Below, piece after piece: positions 14,132 through 21,736 of a DNA stretch of 21,736 bases (positions within the stretch are counted from its first letter, which is position 1; every line of letters begins with the position of its first letter). The notes below the pieces were generated by a model. That model did not search any database, was not told where the DNA came from, and worked only from the letters and a program-made list of their open reading frames with translations. This stretch comes from Chrysochromulina parva (Eukaryota > Haptophyta > Prymnesiales > Chrysochromulinaceae): contig PJAB01000712.1 of assembly GCA_002887195.1 (NCBI GenBank), forward strand, positions 1-21,736. The letters are read 5' to 3'. Both the position numbers and the translations under genes were made by a program.

Positions 14132-17100
14132 CTACGTGGTCTCGACGTCCATGATCAGCGCAACGCCCGCGAGAATCCACTTGTTCACGCTCTGCTTCGT
14201 CTTCAAGCCGGCCGTGAAGATGTAACCACCCGTAGGCTTGCCATCGACAGGGTTGCGCGTGAGCGTCTTGTACGAGGGGCACTCGTACACGTCGCGCTGG
14301 CCCTTGTCCGCGAGCGCCGCCTTCATGAGCACGACAGGCATCGGGCAGTAGAGCTGCTTGAGGATTGAGTCGTCCATCATTCCCGTCGTCACGTCCCAGC
14401 GCGCGCCCTCGAGGAAGAAGCCGTTTACATACGCGCCGTCGCGAGTGGCTCCCTCAATCTCGTCGGGGTTCATCTTCTTGGTCACGTCGCACACGGTCGT
14501 CATGCGGTCGAGCGGCAGCTCGTTCTTGCGTGCGAGCACTTGCATCACCGCGGTGAGGAAGGCCTGCGGGTTGAAGAGGCCCGCAATCCACGTCACCTTG
14601 GGTGTCGCCAGGTCGGCCGTCCACGCCTCGAGTTGGCGCTGGCGCTGGAGCATGTCAAGCAACCACGAGGCGAGGCCGCGCATCGACGGGTACGCGACCT
14701 TAGCCCAGGAGGCGGGCACCTTGTTGTCGTACAGGGAGTTCATGAGCGCCTCCATCGTCTCCGTCATGCCAAGGTCACCCTTGAGCCCGAGGTCGAGCTC
14801 AACGAGCGAGCGCTTCACCTCGAAGAGCAGCCGGTTCATGCGCTCGCACTCCTGCAGGAAGACGGAGGTGTACGGCGTGCGCTCGTCGGGCGGCGTGCGC
14901 TCGTCGAGCTCGGCTAGCGGGAAGAGCTCCGGCATGCGCTCCATGATGTCGTCCAGGATTCGCTTGACCTTCTCCTGCAACGTCATGCCACCCGCGCCGC
15001 CACCGCCGCGCGGCGCGAGCTCGCCGCAATTCTTGAAGAGAGCGAGCGACTGCGCCGTCATGAAGTTGATCTCGGCGTTCGGGTGCAGCCCGTAGCACAT
15101 GGGCCCCTCGTTGATGAGGTTCTCGTCGATGTACTCGACAAACTGCTTGTGCGAGCCGGTGGGCGGCGGCACCTCAAACTTAGGGTAGAGCTGATAGCCG
15201 TCGAGCAGCGCATCGGTCATGTACACCGAGAGGTACGAGGCGCACAGCCGACGGTCGAGGTCGTCGGTGATGTGGCCTCCATACATGACCTCGCCAAAGA
15301 TGTACTGCAAGTCGGCCCACGGCACCTTGGGCGCGTCATTGAGGAAGTTGGTCGCGACGATGATGCACGCGCTCAGGTCGCCCGGCGCGAAGGGGTACGG
15401 CCGCTGCCAGCCGATGGCGCCAAACTGGCGGCGCTCGCACACAATCGAGTGGAAGAAGCCGAGTGCAAAGATGATCGCCTTGAGCTCGGACTGCTTCGGG
15501 CAAGCCTCCCACACGGTGTCGTTGAAGGTGTTGAAGGCGCGGATCATGTTGGGGCGCAGCCCACTGGGTGGCTCGTTCGTGAGCTTGATCGAGTTTTGCA
15601 GGATCTGCACGGGGATCACGTTCTGCGGCAGCGAGGAGAGGAAGACGCGGAAGCCGGGGTTGGCGCCTTCAATGAGCGCCTCGAGCTTCTTCTCGAGCTT
15701 GGGCAGCCAACGGGCGACGAGCTCGACATTCTGCAGCATCACCCAGCCGCCGGACACCTGCATGCGATCGAGCGCCTTCTCGGCGACGGGCTCCTGGCCC
15801 TGGCCGAGCGAGACGCTGAAGAAGAGCCCGTTGGCCTCCGTCTTGTCCGCCGGCCCGCCAATTTGGCGCACCGCGAGCAGCGGGTCGACGCCAGGCGAGA
15901 GCAGGAAGAAAACGGGCGTCGCGGGCGACGTGTCTTCGAAAGAGGAGGGCAGGTCGAAGGGGATGGCGTTGTAGTACTCGACGCCCATCTCATCACGCAC
16001 CCAGTACTTCATCGCGAGCACCATCCGGTCCGGCCGGAGCGCGCGCATCACGAGCAGCCGCTGGAAGCCGCTCACCCGGTTGAACTCGCCCGGCAGCTTC
16101 TCATTCTCAGGTTGCTCATTATCGAAAAACTCCTTCCAGCGCTTGTTCGAGCCCTCCAAATCGGCCGGCAGGGAACTGAAGACTTCGGGCAGGTTCTCGG
16201 CGAGCGCCTGCACGGTCGCCCAGCACTGCTCGGGCAGCCACTGCAGCGCCTCGGAGCGCTCGGCACCGTCCATCACACGCGGCGCCTTAATCAAAAAGTC
16301 CTGCTCGTCGACGGGCAGCTCGCCACGCCGGTTCATGATCCGCGTGCACAGCTGCGACGAGAAGAGGATCCGATCCCTCTCGAAGAGACCGCGCGTCACG
16401 TACGCAAATATGACGAAGGAGATGGTCGCCATCAGGTTCTTGAAGCGGTCATCAATGTCGTTCGACTTCTTCGTCTTCGAGATCGCCTTGAGGAACATGT
16501 AGTTGAACGTGTCGAGTGAGAATTGGTACATGTGCGAGATGACAAAGAGCTGGTTGACGAGGAAGAACATGAGCGCACCGCGCTCGCCAAGTGGGCGGTA
16601 GATCTCTCGCGCCTTGGCGATGATCACCTCGGTCTCCTTGGCGATGGCTACCTTGGCGGTGATCTCCTGCGAGGTCTCCTTGGCCGCCTCGAGCGACTCG
16701 ATGAGCGCTTCGTTCTCGGTGATGTCGCCCTCAGCGTTCGCGAGCATCTCAAGCAAGCCGTCCTCGAGTGCTTTGAGACGGATTGTGAAGTCGTTCTGCT
16801 GCGCCACGAGGGCCGCGCGCTGCTCCTCGAGATCGGGCCGCTCGCACTTGACCACCTTTGCAAGCAGCTGCTCCTCGAGGCCACGCTCAGTCACAGTGAA
16901 GTTGATGATCGTGCACTGCGCCTGCACCTCGGGGATGTAGTGCGGGTTGGGCAGCTTGCTCTGAAGGTAGAGCCGGAAGAGGGGTCCCCCAAGCGGCATG
17001 CCCGTCTCGGGGTCGGGGTTGCAGCGCATGTCCACCTCCTTATCGCCGAGCTTGAGGATGAGCTTGCGCCCCTTGGCGATGGTCGCGCGTGCGAGCACGT

Positions 17101-20100
17101 TCTCCATGACGGCGTCGAAGGCCTGGCCACACTTCTCGAGGAGCATGGGGATGCCCTCTTCCATCGCCTTGGCCATCATGCCGAGGTAGCCACCGAAGCT
17201 CTGCTGGCACGAGACGAGGCCGTTGGGCGTCTCGCGCCCGCGGATCCAGTTGATGCCCTGCAGCTGCGGGTCGATGATCAGCGGGTAGCGCGCGCAGCGC
17301 ACGATGATGGCCGCGTTCTCGAGAGAGAGCCGATCGGACGGCAAACCCTCGGACATCCAGATAGCCTGCGTGGCCACGTCGGAGAGCAGCTTGAGCGGGT
17401 CAAGCACCTCGGCGGACGGGAGCTGTCGACCGCGTAGGTCGGGTACCCACGTCTGCTCCCACAGCTTGTACCGGAACTCGGAGTTGAACGGCCCAATGTA
17501 CGCAATGAAGGGCGCGGCGACCATCATGTTGCCCACGAGCATCGCCTTCTCCTCACCGAGGAGCTCCACGTTGGCGGCCCAGCGCACGCCCTCGTCCTTG
17601 AGGCCGTTGACGAGACGCTCGGCGAGGGAGAGCTTCTTAGCGGTGGCCGCTGCCTTGGCGATCAGCGCGTTCTTCTCCTCAGTCGCCTGCATCAGCTGGT
17701 TCTGCAGCGCCGCCTTGCGCGCGTTGAGCGCGTCCACGTGCTCGTTAACTGCGGCGAGCTTCTTGTTCGCTTCGCCGAGCTTGTTCATAGCCTCCTGCAG
17801 CAACATACGCTTGGGCGCCACATCGAGGTAGATGTCGTGGTAGATGAGGATGTTGATTACCCAGTCGCAGAGGCCGGCCGCCGCCATCGAGATGCGCTTC
17901 ACGTTCGTGTAGTTGAACTCGGGGTTGGGCGCCTCCGGAGTGCCCGTGCACTTGGCACGCACCTCTGCCTTGTTCTCGAGCAGCAAGTTGTCCTTGTCGA
18001 AGTTGATGAGTGATTTGAGGAACTCGTCGACAGACGCCATCATTTTCTTCGCCTCGCCCCATGCCGTCTTGACCTTTTTGACCTGCCCCTTGGGCGCCAT
18101 CATGTACTGCACCGCGTTGCACACCTGCAGCACCACGGGCGATGGCGTCGACATCGACTTGAGCTCGGTGAGCGACGCCTTGTCGAGCGAGTTCAGCGCC
18201 TCGGCCGCCGCCGCGATGGCGGGCTCGGCCGCCAGCAAGTCCGCATTGCACTGCGCGGCAAAGGCCGAGACCTCCTGCTGGATGACGGCCACCTTCTCGG
18301 CCTCGATGGCGCCGAGGGCCGCCTGCTCGTCCGCGACGGTCGACTCCTGGCCCACCTGCACGAGGAGCACGTCCGTGTCCGCCTTCTTCTGCTCCACGAT
18401 GACGGACTCATCCTTGAGCACGATCTGCATCTCGGCCACCTGCGTCGAGGCGCCGCGCAGCTTGACGAGGCCGCTCTCGAGGCGTATCTTCAGTGCATCC
18501 ACGCGGTCGCACTGGGCCTTGTAGAGCGTTTGGTAGAGCTGGATGAGCTCGAGGTAGCTCTTGGGGGTCGTGTACACGTTGCGCCGCTCTGCGGCTAAGT
18601 AAGTGGTGCAGCACTCCTCGACGGATTGGTGCACGAAGCTCATATGGTGCGCCACATTCTCCTTGAGCTCGTCCGTCGAGATGTCGACGTCCTGGAGGAA
18701 GCGCATCGCCACCGAGATGAGCGCCTCGCTCGGCCACGGGTGGAACCAGTCGATGACCGTGGCCGAGATGAGCGCGGGGAACTTGCGGCACCGGTTGCGG
18801 AAGGCGTTGCCCACGGGCGACATGCAGAGCACCACGTGCAGGTTCTTGCGCACGCGATCAAGGAAAAAATTCCAGCAAATGTCGGGTGAGTCCATGAGGC
18901 CCGCCGCCTTGACCTCGGGGCGGATGCCGTTCAAGACGTTATCCTTGTCGTCCTGCGTGTACAGGTCGGGGATAAAGCCGCTCGAAAGCAGGTCGTTGAA
19001 GTAGATGAGCATGCGCTCGTTAATGATCTGCTGGTCGGTGAAGAGCCACACGATCGAGTTGCCCTTCAGACCCGTGGACGCGTAGAGAGCGGCGATATCT
19101 GCCTTGAAGTCGATCATACCGTAAGCCGAAGTGAGCTTAATCTGGAAGACAGTGAAGCCCGAGATGAAAGCGGCGAGCCGCGTGAGCGACTGTTTGCCGC
19201 TGCCGCCCACGCCCACGAGCAGCGCGTTGCCTCGTGGTGTGTCGATGATGCGCGAAATGCGGGACACGTGCTCCATCGCCTGCACAAAAAGCACAAGGTC
19301 CATGCGCGCAAATGTCTCGTTGTACTCGGTGAGTTTCTGCGTGAGGATCTTGGAGAGCTTCACCTCGTCAGGCACCTGGAAGTAGGGCTTGATGTCCTCG
19401 TCCGTCTGCACCGCAAAATAGGTGAAGACAATCGGCCGCTTCATCAGCGCGTCCTGATCGAAGTCCTCAAAGAAGCTCTTGGCGGCGCGGTTGATCATGT
19501 CCTCGAAGCGCGTCGCGTCGGCGACGTCGACGAGCCGATCGCTGTAGACGCGGTACGACTCGTGCAGCCAGAGGCGCGCGAGGTACATGGGCTCCGTGTA
19601 GTAGTCGGGCGTGCACTTGAGAATGCCCTGGAAGACGCGGCTCATCTCGCGCAGGTTCCACGCGTAGTGGAAGGCGACGGCCGTCGGCATGAATGCGTCG
19701 GCCACGAGCTTGTGCAGCATGAGCGCCGCGCTGCACACACGGTCGCCCACTTTCCTCATCTCCTGCGAGTAGCCGTTGGATAGGTGGCCGTCGAGGATTG
19801 AGCCGTAGATTGTGCGCAGCACCTCTGCCTCGGGCGCGAGCGTCGCGAAGGTGGCAAAGTGGCGCTGCATGCGATCCTGAATGAAGAAGGAGCCCGCAGT
19901 CGGGTTCATCGAGCTCAGGTACTGCACCCCGCGGATCTCCTTCATGGTGAGCTTTTTGAGGTCGTAGAAGCCGCCATACTCAAGCTGCTGGTTCAGTAGG
20001 GCGATAGCGGACTGCGTGCTGTATTTGTCGGGCGTGGGCATGTTCATGTCGTCCACAAAGTAGATGAGTTTCTTGGTGCCCGGCGGCGCAAACATAGTGC

Positions 20101-21736
20101 CAGTCTTCTTCTCGAGCGGCTGCTCGAGGATAGCCTGAAGTATGCTCGCGATGGTGAAGGAGTTGAGGTTGATGTTGAAGTAGATGATCTCCTCGGGCAG
20201 CCGGCCGAGCTTGTCCTGGATGATGGTCGTCTTGGCCGTGCCCGCGCCGCCCACGAGCATCACGGGCTTCGCACGCGTCGCGAGATCGTCGATCAGGAAG
20301 GTGAGGCGCGTCGTGTCGAGCGTAGGCACCACGATGGACGAGAAGGAGGCGCCCTCGCCTAACACGTGCGTGTACTTGGGGATCACATCGCGCCAGTGCT
20401 TGCCCTTCTTGTCGACATCGTCAATGAAGTAGTCGAAGACCAGGCCCTCGTCGGGGAACTTGAAGTTCATCTTGCCCCACTCCATGCGCCACCACTCGGA
20501 GAAGAGTTTGCGGAAGTCGTTGGCCTTGTCCGCGCCAAACGCGCCACCAAAGGCCCAGATGGCCGCAAACTGGAAGTAGGCTTCGTACACGTCCTTGTCA
20601 GTGCCCTGCGGCACGTTCTTCGCGGTGAGCACGCCCTCGAGGATCGAGCAGAGCGTGGACACCATGCCGAAGTTCATGAGCGGCGTGAGGTGCATCCATT
20701 TGTTCTTGCGCATGTTGTCAAGCGTGGGCGGCACGTACTGCTGCACAAGCGCCTCGAGCCACGCCTGCTCCTTGGTGTCGATGTGGGCGTTCTTGGCGCA
20801 CAGGTTGTCCACCCACGACTGGAAGTAGGCCCCCCAGCCCACGTCGGTCTCGTTGAGGAAGAGGACGCCGGCGCGGCTGACGGTCGCGGGTGAGCCGTTC
20901 TTGAGGTTTGAGATCTCGAAGATGAGGCGCATCGAGCGCGAGAGCGGGATGCGCTCATTCGAGACAAGCGTGAGCACCTTGTTGTCGTCCATGACGGTGT
21001 TCATCGACTCGATCCACTCGGCATCGATGTCGCCGTCGAGCATCACCCACTTGGGCACGTTGAGCTGCGCGCCTGACGCGTTCTTGAAGTCGCGCATGAT
21101 CTTGGCAATGATGCCGTCAAAGGGCTCCTTGGTCACCGGGTGCACGAAGCCGTAGAGGTCGTCCGAGGTGACCGCCTTCGGGTTGAGCGCGTTGACGAGT
21201 GTGGGGCCGTCGCCGACTGCCGGTGTGCGCGTTGCCGGGTTTATGGCGAGGTGGGTCTGCGCCGCCTGGAGCGTCTTCCACACGCACGTCTTGCCCGAGC
21301 CGGCGCAGCCGAGCGCGAAGACGCAGTGGCGAATGCCGAGAAGCTCAGCCAGGTCGACCGTCTTGCCGACAAAGATGTCCTCAGGCTGGAGTTGAAGCCC
21401 CTCCTGGTACCCGTTCTTGATGAAGACCTTGTTCTCCTTGAGCACATCTCTGACGGCTTTAGTCATGATCGGGTCGGCCTGCTTGGTCGCGTCTTGCATC
21501 TTGGGGAAGATGTCGTTGACGAGGCCGAGGAAGATACCCACGTCCGCGTTGACAAACTTGGTCACGTTCGAGTCGCGCAATGCACGCATCATGATCTCAA
21601 GCTCGGTGCGCTCCGGGTTGGCACGCTTGGCGCCACCAGCGATGCGCAGGATGCCCTTGATTGCGCGCAGGCCCCAGTCGTAGTGGTCCTGCTTCGAGAG
21701 CAGCTCCATGTTGAGCTGGAAGAGGCGAATGAACTT
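14132..21736 (-). CDS. Axonemal dynein heavy chain, outer-arm beta type (5' part missing)
   Basis: The open frame is uninterrupted from the right edge to a TAG at 14132. It encodes the last 2534 residues; about 2000 N-terminal residues should lie outside. Counting from the edge, the first block KFIRLFQLNMELLSKQDHYD is the end of AAA1. AAA2 has P-loop GCAGSGKT at 143-150 and Walker B WVMLDGDID at 230. AAA3 has GGAGTAKT at 496-503 and FVDDMNMP near 560. AAA4 has GVGGSGKQ at 842-849. The coiled-coil stalk with the microtubule-binding tip spans about 1059-1384 (AAAGLCDWVINI inside), followed by AAA5 (GPFNSEFRYKLWEQTWV), AAA6 and the C-terminal domain. The ending NPQAFLTAVMQVLARKNELP and the Gly-rich GGGGAGGMTLQEKV point to the DNAH9/DNAH17 or Chlamydomonas beta group rather than the gamma group. 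The role is ATP-driven outer-arm flagellar beating. The 7.6 kb contain no intron. Confidence 0.97.
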   Translation of the reverse strand, partial: KFIRLFQLNMELLSKQDHYDWGLRAIKGILRIAGGAKRANPERTELEIMMRALRDSNVTKFVNADVGIFLGLVNDIFPKMQDATKQADPIMTKAVRDVLKENKVFIKNGYQEGLQLQPEDIFVGKTVDLAELLGIRHCVFALGCAGSGKTCVWKTLQAAQTHLAINPATRTPAVGDGPTLVNALNPKAVTSDDLYGFVHPVTKEPFDGIIAKIMRDFKNASGAQLNVPKWVMLDGDIDAEWIESMNTVMDDNKVLTLVSNERIPLSRSMRLIFEISNLKNGSPATVSRAGVLFLNETDVGWGAYFQSWVDNLCAKNAHIDTKEQAWLEALVQQYVPPTLDNMRKNKWMHLTPLMNFGMVSTLCSILEGVLTAKNVPQGTDKDVYEAYFQFAAIWAFGGAFGADKANDFRKLFSEWWRMEWGKMNFKFPDEGLVFDYFIDDVDKKGKHWRDVIPKYTHVLGEGASFSSIVVPTLDTTRLTFLIDDLATRAKPVMLVGGAGTAKTTIIQDKLGRLPEEIIYFNINLNSFTIASILQAILEQPLEKKTGTMFAPPGTKKLIYFVDDMNMPTPDKYSTQSAIALLNQQLEYGGFYDLKKLTMKEIRGVQYLSSMNPTAGSFFIQDRMQRHFATFATLAPEAEVLRTIYGSILDGHLSNGYSQEMRKVGDRVCSAALMLHKLVADAFMPTAVAFHYAWNLREMSRVFQGILKCTPDYYTEPMYLARLWLHESYRVYSDRLVDVADATRFEDMINRAAKSFFEDFDQDALMKRPIVFTYFAVQTDEDIKPYFQVPDEVKLSKILTQKLTEYNETFARMDLVLFVQAMEHVSRISRIIDTPRGNALLVGVGGSGKQSLTRLAAFISGFTVFQIKLTSAYGMIDFKADIAALYASTGLKGNSIVWLFTDQQIINERMLIYFNDLLSSGFIPDLYTQDDKDNVLNGIRPEVKAAGLMDSPDICWNFFLDRVRKNLHVVLCMSPVGNAFRNRCRKFPALISATVIDWFHPWPSEALISVAMRFLQDVDISTDELKENVAHHMSFVHQSVEECCTTYLAAERRNVYTTPKSYLELIQLYQTLYKAQCDRVDALKIRLESGLVKLRGASTQVAEMQIVLKDESVIVEQKKADTDVLLVQVGQESTVADEQAALGAIEAEKVAVIQQEVSAFAAQCNADLLAAEPAIAAAAEALNSLDKASLTELKSMSTPSPVVLQVCNAVQYMMAPKGQVKKVKTAWGEAKKMMASVDEFLKSLINFDKDNLLLENKAEVRAKCTGTPEAPNPEFNYTNVKRISMAAAGLCDWVINILIYHDIYLDVAPKRMLLQEAMNKLGEANKKLAAVNEHVDALNARKAALQNQLMQATEEKNALIAKAAATAKKLSLAERLVNGLKDEGVRWAANVELLGEEKAMLVGNMMVAAPFIAYIGPFNSEFRYKLWEQTWVPDLRGRQLPSAEVLDPLKLLSDVATQAIWMSEGLPSDRLSLENAAIIVRCARYPLIIDPQLQGINWIRGRETPNGLVSCQQSFGGYLGMMAKAMEEGIPMLLEKCGQAFDAVMENVLARATIAKGRKLILKLGDKEVDMRCNPDPETGMPLGGPLFRLYLQSKLPNPHYIPEVQAQCTIINFTVTERGLEEQLLAKVVKCERPDLEEQRAALVAQQNDFTIRLKALEDGLLEMLANAEGDITENEALIESLEAAKETSQEITAKVAIAKETEVIIAKAREIYRPLGERGALMFFLVNQLFVISHMYQFSLDTFNYMFLKAISKTKKSNDIDDRFKNLMATISFVIFAYVTRGLFERDRILFSSQLCTRIMNRRGELPVDEQDFLIKAPRVMDGAERSEALQWLPEQCWATVQALAENLPEVFSSLPADLEGSNKRWKEFFDNEQPENEKLPGEFNRVSGFQRLLVMRALRPDRMVLAMKYWVRDEMGVEYYNAIPFDLPSSFEDTSPATPVFFLLSPGVDPLLAVRQIGGPADKTEANGLFFSVSLGQGQEPVAEKALDRMQVSGGWVMLQNVELVARWLPKLEKKLEALIEGANPGFRVFLSSLPQNVIPVQILQNSIKLTNEPPSGLRPNMIRAFNTFNDTVWEACPKQSELKAIIFALGFFHSIVCERRQFGAIGWQRPYPFAPGDLSACIIVATNFLNDAPKVPWADLQYIFGEVMYGGHITDDLDRRLCASYLSVYMTDALLDGYQLYPKFEVPPPTGSHKQFVEYIDENLINEGPMCYGLHPNAEINFMTAQSLALFKNCGELAPRGGGGAGGMTLQEKVKRILDDIMERMPELFPLAELDERTPPDERTPYTSVFLQECERMNRLLFEVKRSLVELDLGLKGDLGMTETMEALMNSLYDNKVPASWAKVAYPSMRGLASWLLDMLQRQRQLEAWTADLATPKVTWIAGLFNPQAFLTAVMQVLARKNELPLDRMTTVCDVTKKMNPDEIEGATRDGAYVNGFFLEGARWDVTTGMMDDSILKQLYCPMPVVLMKAALADKGQRDVYECPSYKTLTRNPVDGKPTGGYIFTAGLKTKQSVNKWILAGVALIMDVETT
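14873..14906 (-). repeat. 18-bp period duplication in the dynein heavy chain
   Basis: CGGCGTGCGCTCGTCG occurs at 14873 and again at 14891. In the dynein frame this gives ERTPPDERTPY, where related heavy chains usually have a single ..TPY. It is a small in-frame duplication in the C-terminal domain, just before the QECERMN block. Confidence 0.85.

Noticed and set aside
15083..16519. 478-codon plus-strand open frame opposite the dynein gene
   Set aside because: It is antisense to conserved dynein AAA6 and C-terminal coding sequence, and composition is typical of a GC-driven shadow.
1..21736. Search for a new multi-gene defence, mobile or CRISPR-like system
   Set aside because: The genes are ordinary eukaryotic housekeeping and cytoskeletal genes plus unlinked orphans. 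No spaced repeats, transposase motifs or terminal inverted repeats were seen.

Overview
This window is nuclear DNA from a GC-rich, gene-dense eukaryote. The evidence is spliced genes for cytosolic and mitochondrial ribosomal proteins, eIF3f, a full-length villin and an axonemal dynein heavy chain. The dynein implies a motile cilium or flagellum at some life stage. Compact spacing, very high GC in coding DNA, short introns (about 80-175 bp) and AT-richer dips only between genes suggest a unicellular flagellate or alga. A haptophyte-like alga is my best guess, but I cannot fix the lineage from the sequence.

Bases 1-3880 are a translation-related cluster. It holds mitochondrial ribosomal protein mL40 (+, three exons), EIF1AD (-), RPL23/uL14 (+, three exons) and eIF3f (+). 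EIF1AD and RPL23 diverge from a shared gap of about 224 bp, and mL40 and EIF1AD converge. All introns that I can place with confidence are in mL40 and RPL23.

Bases 4485-7019 hold an intronless villin (-) with six gelsolin repeats and a headpiece. A 518-bp divergent gap carries a striking tract with four C6 runs (four G6 runs on the minus strand). Beyond it is an orphan coiled-coil and low-complexity protein (7538-9268, +). An 868-bp gap with no recognisable gene follows (9269-10136).

Bases 10137-13055 hold two minus-strand orphan frames: a basic protein with RPSTAP/RPASA-type motifs and a Pro/Ala-rich protein. Only 50 bp from the second one's start, a divergent SKP1-like (BTB/POZ fold) protein begins on the plus strand (13106-13891).

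Bases 14132-21736 are the 3' two thirds or so of the coding part of an intronless axonemal dynein heavy chain of the outer-arm beta type (-). It runs off the right edge of the window. The part present covers the end of AAA1 through AAA2-AAA4, the stalk, AAA5-AAA6 and the C-terminus.

I see no prokaryotic-type mobile element, CRISPR array, tRNA or rRNA, and no convincing new multi-gene system. The main unknowns are the three orphan proteins, the diverged SKP1-like protein and the G-run tract. Many long open frames lie antisense to the real genes. They are by-products of high third-position GC and are not annotated.
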